Source: Planctomycetota bacterium (GTDB taxonomy: Bacteria > Planctomycetota > Planctomycetia > Gemmatales > Gemmataceae). From it: a stretch of DNA of 64,000 bases. Shown piece by piece: positions 56,905 through 64,000 of this stretch. The stretch covers positions 1 to 64,000 of the forward strand of contig JAJXWW010000212.1 in the NCBI GenBank assembly GCA_021781415.1, in the 5' to 3' direction. Position 1 is the first letter of the stretch. Each line of letters starts with the position of its first letter. Position numbers and translations under genes: made by a program. The notes beneath the pieces are model-generated. The model was not told where the DNA came from and searched no databases. It was given only the letters and a program-made list of their open reading frames with translations.

Positions 56905-57034
56905 TAGCCGCGACGCGAAGCGGAGCGCGGAACAATACGCAGCGCGCGCTGTTCGTTCGCACCGACGCGATACAGATGGCGATGCGCAGCGGAGCGCGGA
57001 ACAACGCGCTCCGCTGCGCGTCGCGGCTAACCAG
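56905..57034. repeat. Family D repeats, three units
   Basis: GGTTAGCCGCGACGCGAAGCGGAGCGCGG, a variant ACGCAGCGCGCGCTG and GCGCTCCGCTGCGCGTCGCGGCTAACC occur in the 300-bp gap 56852-57151. No gene is seen there. Confidence 0.75.
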
Positions 57035-57151
57035 TCGGCGCGCGAAGCGGGGTAGGGAAAAGGGTTCACGTCGAGGGGGTCGGTTAGACGAAAGAGTTTC
57101 CGCAGAGGCGCATCTCGACATCTCTGACCTCGACTCGATACGGAGTTCGCT

Positions 57152-59515
57152 ATGCTGGTTCCCTGGTTCTCGGCATGGAAACAGACCCTCCGCAACCGCA
57201 ATCAGGCATCGCCGTCTCGTTCGCGCCGCTCGTGTGTCTTAAGGCTTGAAGAGTTGGAGAGCCGACTGACACCGAATGCGTACACGGTGAACATCCTCGG
57301 CGATGCGTCGGGTTCTGTTGGCGGGCAGGGTTCCGGCTTGAGCGGCGACCTGCGATATTGCTTGAGCCAGGCCATTCAAGACCATCAGGCGGACACCATC
57401 ACCTTCGCTCCGAGCGTATTCAGCGGCGCGGCGCAGAAAACCATCGACCTCAGCGCGGCCCTGGTTACGGGACCCACGGGCTTTGTGAACCCCTACGGCC
57501 AGACGGCCTTCCTTGTCGGTGCCTCGGACAACATTACCATCGACGGCTCGCTCGGCGCGAATGTGCCTGGGATCACCCTCAACGGCGGGGGGCTTACTCG
57601 GCTCTTCGCGGTCGAGGGGGGCGGCACGCTGCAACTGAAGAACCTCACGCTCACCGGCGGCCACGCCACGGGCGGAGCGGGAGGCTTCGACGTAGGCGGC
57701 GCTGCGGGTGGCGGCGGCGCGGGCCTGGGAGGCGGCGTGTTGGTCGATGGCAGCACCTCCAGTTTCACGGCCAGCGGCTGCACTTTCGTGAACAACCAAG
57801 CCACAGGCGGAGCGGGAGGCGTGGCGGTGAGTGGATCACTTCAAGGGGGTTCCGGCGGCGGCGGATTGGGCGGTGCGGGATCTCCAGCCGTCGGTTCGAC
57901 CGGTGGAGCGGGCGGCGGCGTCAACGGTGGAGCAGGCGGCACAACGAATGGCTACAATGGTGGCTACGGAGGAGGTGGCGGTGGTGCGGGGGGCTTCTTT
58001 GACTTCGGCGGCGTCGGTGGACTTGGTGGCGGCGGCGGTGGTGGTGGCGACTTCGGCTACGGCGGTCAGGGCGGCTTCGGTGGTGGTGCCGGCGGCAGTG
58101 CTGGCGGTGGCCATGGGGGCGGTGGCGGCTTCGGCGGAGGAGGAGGAGGCAGTGGCACTGCCGGCTACGGCGGCGGCGGTGGCGGCGGGGCTGGACTGGG
58201 CGGAGCCCTATTCAGTAACGCAAGCTCCGTGACTCTCACCAATGACACCTTCACACAGAATGCCGCTACCGGCGGAGAGGGGGGCACGGGGCTAGGGACC
58301 GGAGGCGCGGGCCAGGGAGAGGGCGGTGCCGTCTTCGTTCGCAACGGCACGCTCGTTGCCACCTTCGACACCTTCAGCTCCAACACGGCCATTCAAGGCG
58401 GCACCGATGTCGCCGTCCTCAGCGATGGCTCCGGCAATCGGGCCACCGCCACGCTGATTAACAGCATTCTCGGCCAGAACGGCGTTACGACCACATCCGA
58501 CTTCTACACCACCACCAACGGCGGCATGGCGGCCAACCTCGCGGCCAGCACCAACAACCTCGTCAGCTACAACGGCCTGGGAATCAACGGCTTGCCGGCC
58601 ACAGCGCTCGTCGATGGCACCAACCCGAACTTCGCCGCGGCGGGACTGGCGAACAACGGCGGTCCCACACAGACCATCGCGTTGACGGCGGCGAGTACCT
58701 CAGCGATCGGCATGGGAGCGACGGGTACCGGCATCACGACCGACCAGCGGGGATATGGTCGCGTCGCCTCGCCGGACCTCGGTGCCTTCGAGTACAATGC
58801 GGTGCCGCCCACGAATGTCACCCCGCCTCCTCCCATCGCCCTGACGCCGGACCAGAAGTTCGTGCAAGCGCTCTACCAAGACTTCCTGGGTCGGAGCGGC
58901 TCATCCTCCGAGGTGCAATTCTGGGTCAACCTGCTGCCCAACTTGGGCCAATCCAAGGTTGCCTACGACATCATTCACTCGCACGAGGCTCTGACCCGCA
59001 TCGTAAACGAACTGTACCTGAAGCTCTTGGATCGGTCGGCCGTCGGCGACCCCGCCTCGACTAACTGGGTGAACGCACTGGAACACGGCGCGACGGTGGG
59101 GCAGGTTATCGAAGGCATCCTCGCCAGCACGGAGTTTTCCAATCGAGCCAACGTCCTGATCGGCGGCAAGAACACCGAAGCGAACTACGTTAAGGCGCTG
59201 TACCAATTCTTGCTGGGCCGCGACGGCAGCCCCAGCGAAGTCTCCTACTGGTTGAGCGTGCTGCCCTCTCTGGGCGCGACCGGCGTGGCCAACCGGTTCC
59301 TGTCTTCATCCGAGTTCCGAGGCGACCTGGTGCGTCAACTCTACGGTCCAAGCGAGGCACCGTCCGTTTCGATCGTCGCCTTGTTTTCCGATCTGATGAA
59401 TCGGAACGCGGAGCCGACGCCGGCAGAGGTCGATCGCTGGATCAACTCGGGGCTGAACATCTTCCAGATCGAACGCGACTTCGCGGCCAGCCCGGAGTTC
59501 TTCGCCAATGGTTGA
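57152..59515 (+). CDS. Large secreted glycine-rich protein with DUF4214 repeats
   Basis: The 787-residue protein has the planctomycete surface-protein opening 'CVLRLEELESRLTPN' (~29-43). A beta-helix-like region (~45-170, 'LSGDLRYCLSQAIQD...DTITFAPSVFSG') resembles choice-of-anchor/polymorphic-membrane-protein domains. A very Gly-rich block (~170-355, GGAGG, GGGGG, GGYGGGGGG) is PE_PGRS-like. More beta repeats (~360-560) are followed by three to four DUF4214 units (~570-787: 'FVQALYQDFLGRSGSSSEVQFWVNLL', 'YVKALYQFLLGRDGSPSEVSYWL'). It is probably secreted by a dedicated route and surface attached; function unknown. Confidence 0.85.
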   Translation: MLVPWFSAWKQTLRNRNQASPSRSRRSCVLRLEELESRLTPNAYTVNILGDASGSVGGQGSGLSGDLRYCLSQAIQDHQADTITFAPSVFSGAAQKTIDLSAALVTGPTGFVNPYGQTAFLVGASDNITIDGSLGANVPGITLNGGGLTRLFAVEGGGTLQLKNLTLTGGHATGGAGGFDVGGAAGGGGAGLGGGVLVDGSTSSFTASGCTFVNNQATGGAGGVAVSGSLQGGSGGGGLGGAGSPAVGSTGGAGGGVNGGAGGTTNGYNGGYGGGGGGAGGFFDFGGVGGLGGGGGGGGDFGYGGQGGFGGGAGGSAGGGHGGGGGFGGGGGGSGTAGYGGGGGGGAGLGGALFSNASSVTLTNDTFTQNAATGGEGGTGLGTGGAGQGEGGAVFVRNGTLVATFDTFSSNTAIQGGTDVAVLSDGSGNRATATLINSILGQNGVTTTSDFYTTTNGGMAANLAASTNNLVSYNGLGINGLPATALVDGTNPNFAAAGLANNGGPTQTIALTAASTSAIGMGATGTGITTDQRGYGRVASPDLGAFEYNAVPPTNVTPPPPIALTPDQKFVQALYQDFLGRSGSSSEVQFWVNLLPNLGQSKVAYDIIHSHEALTRIVNELYLKLLDRSAVGDPASTNWVNALEHGATVGQVIEGILASTEFSNRANVLIGGKNTEANYVKALYQFLLGRDGSPSEVSYWLSVLPSLGATGVANRFLSSSEFRGDLVRQLYGPSEAPSVSIVALFSDLMNRNAEPTPAEVDRWINSGLNIFQIERDFAASPEFFANG

Positions 59516-59532
59516 GAGACGATGCGAAAACT

Positions 59533-59592
59533 CGGTTAGCCGCGACGCGCAGCGGAGCGAGTTGTCTCGCGCTCGCTGCGCGGCTGGTACGT
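59533..59592. repeat. Family D palindrome
   Basis: GGTTAGCCGCGACGCGCAGCGGAGCGAG is followed by a shortened complementary arm, directly after the DUF4214 gene. The remaining bases to 59783 show no gene. Confidence 0.75.
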
Positions 59593-59783
59593 TTAAGTAG
59601 CCACTCTAACCGAGACCGCTCGTTGGATGCAAAGCGTTGAGTCCGCGCAAACGGAAATCGGACACACCCCAGGCCACTCTTGCCATCTTCTCATCGCCGG
59701 TGTCCTTCCGATAGAATAGTTCGCTGAGGGTTCTTCCCTCGTTGGCCGCAAGTCAATCGCATCGAAGACGCGGAGATCATGCC

Positions 59784-61100
59784 ATGACGCGAACCTTGAT
59801 ACTGATTCCAGCGTTGGCGAGCGTGTTCGCTCTCCTTCTCGAAGCACCCGCCGACGAGAAGAACGACAAAACGGACGCCTCCGCTCTCTTGCGGATGGCG
59901 GTCGATCTGGCGAAGCAAAAGAAATACGACGAGGCGCTCGAAATCGCACACAAGGTCATCGACAAGGAGCCGAACAACGATCGCGCGCTGCTGATAACCA
60001 GCGACATCGAACGCCGGGCCGGGCGATTCGCCGACGGATTGCGCCACGCTCGGTCGGCTTTGAAATTAAACGACAAAGTTCCCCTCTATTATGCCATGAT
60101 CGCCGCCAATGCCTACGGCAATGAGGAGCCGGAATTGGCGCTCGAATACTGCCGCAAGGTCATTGCGATGGGACCGAGCAAGGCCGGGGCCAGCGTCTAC
60201 AGCGACGCCAAGGCTTACGAGGACGTACTGCTCCCCAAGACCTACACCATCACTTGGAAGTGCGATCCGTCGAACGAAAAACATCGACAGTTCGTCCGCG
60301 ATTATCTGCCCGTGGCCGCGCCCAAGGACGGGCTGCCTTATCAGAGCGTCAAGGTGGAGGTCAAGAACGCCGCGCGCTCTCGCCTGGTCAAAGGCGAGGC
60401 CAACGACGTGCTGCAAGTCGTGCCCAAGGGAAAAGAGACGTTCGAGGTCATCCACACGGTGACGCTGACGCCGGTAAGCTACAAGGCGAAGCTGGCCAAG
60501 GCGGCACGGAGCAAGAACGGCGGCGCGCTGCCGGGCAGCGCGCGCGTCTATCTTGGCCCCTCCGACAGCATCGATCCGACCAGCGAAGAATTGAAAAAGG
60601 TTGCCGACAAAGTGAAGGGGAGCAACGCCGTCGAGACGGTGCGCAACATTCTGGCGTGGTCGAAGAAGAACATCACGTACAAGGATCAAAGTTCGGATGT
60701 GACCAAGTTGGACTTCACGTCGGTGGACGAGATCGTTCGGCGCGGCCATGCCGAATGTCGGGGTTACACGCTGCTTTTCGTAGCCTTGTGCCGCGCCGCC
60801 GGTATCCCGGCTCGTCCGGTGTGGGGGGTGCTGTTCGTCGACAAGACGTACAAGAGCCACAATTGGGCCGAGGTATATATCGCCGAGGTCGGTTGGGTTC
60901 CGGTCGATCCGCAGACGCCGGAGACGTTCGGCTGGCTGCCGATCAACCGCGTGCGCACGTTCATGGACCAGCGCAAGACGGCCACTTCGCCGGAGAATCT
61001 ACCACTATTGAACCTCTTGTTTATGAACGGCGAGAAATTACAGTACGAGCAGTCGCGCGCTGGCGAGAGTAGTGGAGGCAGTAGCAACGGCGAAAAATAA
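59784..61100 (+). CDS. Secreted transglutaminase-like protein with TPR
   Basis: The 438-residue protein has a signal peptide (~1-22), a TPR-like segment (~30-130, 'AVDLAKQKKYDEALEIAHKVIDKEPNNDRALL') and a transglutaminase/protease-like domain at the C-terminus. The triad is visible: Cys in AECRGYTLLFVALCRAAGIPAR, His in SHNWAEVYI and Asp in WVPVDPQ. Such domains act as peptidases, amidases or cross-linkers; the substrate is unknown. ATG 59784 follows CGGAGATC. Confidence 0.87.
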   Translation: MTRTLILIPALASVFALLLEAPADEKNDKTDASALLRMAVDLAKQKKYDEALEIAHKVIDKEPNNDRALLITSDIERRAGRFADGLRHARSALKLNDKVPLYYAMIAANAYGNEEPELALEYCRKVIAMGPSKAGASVYSDAKAYEDVLLPKTYTITWKCDPSNEKHRQFVRDYLPVAAPKDGLPYQSVKVEVKNAARSRLVKGEANDVLQVVPKGKETFEVIHTVTLTPVSYKAKLAKAARSKNGGALPGSARVYLGPSDSIDPTSEELKKVADKVKGSNAVETVRNILAWSKKNITYKDQSSDVTKLDFTSVDEIVRRGHAECRGYTLLFVALCRAAGIPARPVWGVLFVDKTYKSHNWAEVYIAEVGWVPVDPQTPETFGWLPINRVRTFMDQRKTATSPENLPLLNLLFMNGEKLQYEQSRAGESSGGSSNGEK

Positions 61101-61316
61101 TCCGCTTGGAGAAACCTGGCCGTGAGAAGCGGTAACTCCAACGGGGCGGGGCGGGGGCATGAGGCAGACGCGCGGATTTTCCATTTTGACTCACGTTCGT
61201 TTGCTGCGATAAGGTTCCTGGCGCATGATTGGTTCGCGGACAGCAGCATCCGCCGTTGTCCGATCGAACCCGTCTTTTGCTCCGTTTCGGAGAGGATTGC
61301 GACAAGGGGACCGCAT

Positions 61317-61712
61317 ATGAATCGGCTTCGTTTGGCGACTTCGGCGATGCTGGCCGGCGTCGTGTTGTCGGCAGGGTGCGCAAGCCCTTGCGGCGGCTGC
61401 GGCGGCATCTTTCATCGTATGAGCATGTTTCGGGCGCGCGCGGCGGCTCCGTGCGAATGCTGTAGTAACTGTAGCGGAGGTCCGCCGATGGCCGGCAGCG
61501 CCTCCTTTGTGGGCGAAGGTCCGCTTTTGGAATCGCCCGGCACACCCACAATGGGAGCGCCTCCGCTTCCAGGAACCGAAGTACCCGCTCCGTTTCCCAC
61601 GCCGTTGGGTCCGCCCTCCGTGCCGAGCGAACCGGGTCGCCTCAATCCGACGCCGCTTCCCAACGCGGCCCAGCCTTTTCCCTCTCAACCCTCTTCGCGC
61701 GTTCGCCGCTGA
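61317..61712 (+). CDS. Small Cys- and Pro-rich lipoprotein
   Basis: The 131-residue protein has a signal peptide with lipobox LSAGC (Cys 21), then a Cys-rich segment (CGGCGG, CECCSNCSGG) and a Pro/Gly/Ser-rich tail. It is probably lipid-anchored; no family is recognised. A 13-bp hairpin follows 19 bp after the stop. Confidence 0.7.
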   Translation: MNRLRLATSAMLAGVVLSAGCASPCGGCGGIFHRMSMFRARAAAPCECCSNCSGGPPMAGSASFVGEGPLLESPGTPTMGAPPLPGTEVPAPFPTPLGPPSVPSEPGRLNPTPLPNAAQPFPSQPSSRVRR

Positions 61713-61730
61713 TCGAATCGCACCTTCGGA

Positions 61731-61779
61731 GCCTGTGGCGCAATCGAGGATGAGAAGAGCCCTCGCTTGCGCCACGGGC
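61731..61779 (+). terminator. Hairpin after the small lipoprotein gene
   Basis: GCCTGTGGCGCAA pairs with TTGCGCCACGGGC (one G-T pair), enclosing TCGAGGATGAGAAGAGCCCTCGC. It lacks a U-tract, so termination may be weak. Confidence 0.5.
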
Positions 61780-61781
61780 TT

Positions 61782-61962
61782 CGATCTCCACGCACCAAGT
61801 CTTGAAAGCAATTGGCCCGAATATGTCACCACGGAGATCGCAGAGAAAATACAAAAGATTGACTCTCAAGAGTTTTGGCTCCTTGAGGGTAGAACGAGTG
61901 TGCCCCGGCGACCTGCGCGGCCGGTGACTTAACTCATTGCTCTTTCTTCCTCTGCGCTCTCT
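61782..61962. repeat. Fragments matching both ends of the ceramidase locus
   Basis: TTCGATCTCCACGCACCAAG (61782 on) matches the 3' end of the ceramidase-like gene (50940-50960); the reverse strand would read FQDLVRGDRSP against FQDLVRGNRSP. GAACGAGTGTGCCCCGGCGA (61893 on) matches 52626-52698, beyond the other side of that gene. The 1.6 kb between is missing here. No gene is visible in 61713-61980. Confidence 0.6.
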
Positions 61963-61980
61963 GTGGCGCGACAATCCGGG

Positions 61981-63627
61981 CTAGGCGCTGCGCGCGGTGG
62001 AGGGGGAAAGGGAGGGTGGATTGACCAGACGCAGCAAGCGGTCGAGTTCCTTTTGCGGCGCGGTGGTCGGCGTCGTCAAGCGCGCGGCGCGGCGGACGTG
62101 AATGCGAGGCGTCTCGCCTTCGCTCAGCACTTGCAAAACATTGCCGTGCAGCCAATCTCCGGCGGCGTCGCATACCAAGCTGTTGACGGCATCGTTCTGC
62201 GTCATGGCCGCCAACAGACCCAGCGACGAACGGTCGAGATCGCGGTACGCTTCCGGGCGGGTGGCATCGGCGCGGTGGACGCTGAAGCCGCGCTGCTCGG
62301 CATCGTGACACTTGGCGGCGTTGTTGTCGAGCAAAAGGACAAAGCGGCCGCGCCGGCGCAGTTCCTCGGCCAATCCCAGCGAAGCGGCGTTGATGCCGAC
62401 CAAGACCACGCCGCTCGGCGACTCGGCGCGGACGCGAAGCAGTCGCGCCAAGAGTCCCGCTCCGCCTCCTTGCAGACATACCGTCGCGCAAATGGTCAAA
62501 AATACCAGCCCTTCGACGCGCGTGCCGCCTTCGACGCCGTGGCCGCGTAGATTGGCGGCGAAATAGCTGGCCATCGCGGCGGCGAGGATGCCGCGCGGAG
62601 CCATCAAGCTCAGATACGCTCTCTCGCGCCACGTCAGCCCGACGCCGTGAGTGGATGCCAACGCGGCGGCGGGCCGGACCAACAGCATCAGCCCGCCGAG
62701 CAAGCCGATCTCGCGCCAACCGAGATGATGCAGCCATTTGAGATCGAGATTGGCGGCTAAAAGGATGAACAGAACCGACACGCCCAACGTGGTGAGATGT
62801 TCCTTGAACTTCTCGACTTCCTCGCGGAAGGGTAGAGGGGAGGCGGCCAACACCAACCCGGCGACGACCACGGCCATGACGCCGGAATCGTGCTGGCAAT
62901 GCTCGGCCCCGGCATAAACGCCCAGAGCCAGACCCAAGGCGGCCAGCAGTACGAGATGCTCGTTATCGTGTTCGTGAAACAAACGCAAACGAACCAGGGC
63001 GGCGACGGCGAGGCCGACCGCTCCGCCGACCAACGCGCCGACGCCGGCGCGAACGGCGAAACCCGAAAGCGCCACGCGCCAGTTGGCCTCTTCGGTGTGC
63101 AGCCCGACCGTGTATTGGCGAATCACCACCGCGACCAGCACGCCGACGGCGTCGATGAGAATGCTCTCGGCCTTGAGGATGGCTGCCAACTGGGGGCGCA
63201 GACGGACGCGGCGGAGGATCGGCGCGATCACCGTCGGCCCCGTGACCATCACCAGGGCGGCGAACAGCACGGCCAACGACCAAGGCAATTCGGTGAGATA
63301 ATGGGCCAAGAGCGTCGCGCCCACCAGGGTGATCGCCGCTCCCCAAGTGATGAGACGCCGAACCGGGACCATCCCTTGTCGCAACACATCGGGACGCAGG
63401 GTCAGACCGCCCTCGAAGAGAATGATGGCCACGAACGCCGACACGATGACCGGCAAGCCGTCGCCCAGATCGGCGGGGCGGATGAAGTCCAGGCCGTGCG
63501 GCCCGGCGCTGATGCCCAGAGCCAGCAGGAACACGATGGCCGGCAAGCGCAGCAGGCTGCCGAGCATCTGTCCCGCGACACCGAGCAGGATCGCCAAGGC
63601 AATCGTCAGCAACGGAGGAGATTGCAT
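61981..63627 (-). CDS. CPA1-type Na+/H+ antiporter with C-terminal TrkA-N-like domain
   Basis: The 548-residue protein has ~12 membrane helices (~5-400) typical of NhaP/CPA1 antiporters ('PAIVFLLALGISAGPHG', 'FEGGLTLRPDVLRQG', 'VTGPTVIAPILRRVRL', 'APRGILAAAMA'). The expected acidic pair lies in 'KAESILIDAVGVLVAV'. A Rossmann-like domain follows (~405-520, 'VVLVGINAASLGLAEELRRRGRFVLLLDNNAAKC'), similar to TrkA-N/RCK regulatory modules, which bind NAD(H) or nucleotides. ATG 63627 has GAGGTG in front; an alternative start lies at 63657. Confidence 0.9.
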   Translation of the reverse strand: MQSPPLLTIALAILLGVAGQMLGSLLRLPAIVFLLALGISAGPHGLDFIRPADLGDGLPVIVSAFVAIILFEGGLTLRPDVLRQGMVPVRRLITWGAAITLVGATLLAHYLTELPWSLAVLFAALVMVTGPTVIAPILRRVRLRPQLAAILKAESILIDAVGVLVAVVIRQYTVGLHTEEANWRVALSGFAVRAGVGALVGGAVGLAVAALVRLRLFHEHDNEHLVLLAALGLALGVYAGAEHCQHDSGVMAVVVAGLVLAASPLPFREEVEKFKEHLTTLGVSVLFILLAANLDLKWLHHLGWREIGLLGGLMLLVRPAAALASTHGVGLTWRERAYLSLMAPRGILAAAMASYFAANLRGHGVEGGTRVEGLVFLTICATVCLQGGGAGLLARLLRVRAESPSGVVLVGINAASLGLAEELRRRGRFVLLLDNNAAKCHDAEQRGFSVHRADATRPEAYRDLDRSSLGLLAAMTQNDAVNSLVCDAAGDWLHGNVLQVLSEGETPRIHVRRAARLTTPTTAPQKELDRLLRLVNPPSLSPSTARSA

Positions 63628-63863
63628 CGCCGACACCTCGCGGAGCCAAGGGGACAACCGTGCCGCGCGGCGCGCGGACGAAAGGGGGATCGGTGCGTGG
63701 CGAAGAGGCGGTTATGGAAAAGTTGCTCGCAGGATGGGCGGCGTGACGATCGGCGAGCTATAACCGTGCGAGACGTTGTTTTTTCTCAAGAACGAAACCT
63801 CCGTCGCAACGACGGCTATAGCGTGTGCCTCATCGACGCACAAGAGCAACCGGCGCGCGCTCG

Positions 63864-63922
63864 GAGCCGGAAGCGTCAGCGACGGATCAAGAGAGAGCGC
63901 CGTCGCTTACGCTTCCGGCTCC
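63864..63922. repeat. Family C palindrome
   Basis: GGAGCCGGAAGCGTCAGCGACGG and CCGTCGCTTACGCTTCCGGCTCC form a long hairpin, in the gap 63628-63928 between the antiporter and the next gene. No gene is seen in this gap. Confidence 0.85.
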
Positions 63923-63928
63923 GAGGGG

Positions 63929-64000
63929 TTACTTGGGAGTCTCGATGGCGAACAGCGTTTTGAAGCCGCGCAGGTAAATGCGGCCTCCGGAGACGGCGGG
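63929..64000 (-). CDS. C-terminal end of a PQQ-like beta-propeller protein (partial)
   Basis: On the reverse strand, bases 64000-63929 read SGGRIYLRGFKTLFAIE and end at TAA 63929. 'GGRIYLRGFKTLFAIE' is the usual final strand of planctomycete PQQ-like propeller proteins. Most of the gene lies beyond the window. Confidence 0.7.
   Translation of the reverse strand, partial: PAVSGGRIYLRGFKTLFAIETPK

Overview
The window looks like a GC-rich planctomycete chromosome, most likely Gemmatales/Gemmataceae-like. I base this on the mix of gene families and not on any marker search. The pointers are multi-pass and TPR-fused Ser/Thr kinases, a WD40 propeller protein, PQQ-type propellers, a large glycine-rich secreted protein with an N-terminal LEELESRLTP motif and DUF4214 repeats, a PEP-CTERM protein, a class III glutamine synthetase, LpxI in place of LpxH, and many dispersed palindromic repeats. 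No rRNA, tRNA or CRISPR array was found.

Layout. 1-5.6 kb: an incomplete secreted protein, a lipoprotein, a membrane-tethered tyrosine-type phosphatase and an LptF/LptG permease. 5.8-16 kb: a membrane Ser/Thr kinase, purB, a polytopic membrane protein, a GH10-fold protein without catalytic glutamates, the lpxD-lpxI pair and a glycine-rich secreted protein. 16.4-18.3 kb: rpsB-tsf. 18.8-20.7 kb: a three-gene cassette of unknown function. 20.9-23.5 kb: an M24-like protein, a gamma-carbonic anhydrase and a YceK-like lipoprotein. 23.7-28.4 kb: a nitrogen-assimilation block (amtB, a PII gene, glnN) with a sigma-54 promoter and an AT-rich palindrome in front.

28.4-37.3 kb is an accessory region attached to the 3' end of glnN. 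The last 694 bp of glnN recur at 33931-34624 and the last 210 bp again at 37025-37234, both ending exactly at the stop codon. Between these copies lie two cassettes. The first is a five-gene operon in which a Rad50/SbcC-type ATPase is split into a Walker A half (with a transmembrane anchor and repeats) and a signature/Walker B half, around an Mre11/SbcD-type phosphoesterase, a small coiled-coil protein and a DUF6602 nuclease-like protein. The second is a restriction-modification pair (Bpu10I-like nuclease and an N4C/N6A-type methyltransferase). The split Rad50-Mre11-DUF6602 operon is my best candidate for an undescribed system, probably anti-phage or anti-plasmid defence.

37.3-52.3 kb: a WD40 protein, cysK, a ParA ATPase, ybeY, an ECF sigma factor, a PEP-CTERM protein, a TPR-kinase, a coiled-coil/zinc-ribbon protein, a YkgJ-type cysteine-cluster protein, a PQQ-like propeller and a ceramidase-like hydrolase. 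53.1-55.5 kb: infC-rpmI-rplT-pheS, with infC apparently starting at ATT. 55.5-64 kb: a zinc-ribbon membrane protein, a HEAT-repeat protein, the glycine-rich/DUF4214 protein, a transglutaminase-like protein, a lipoprotein, a CPA1-type antiporter and the 3' end of another PQQ-like propeller.

Six families of dispersed palindromes (called A to F below) fill most intergenic spaces. Family A is flanked by TTAG direct repeats and repeatedly abuts stop codons. One family B copy lies in frame inside lpxI and one family F copy forms the C-terminus of a phosphatase gene.
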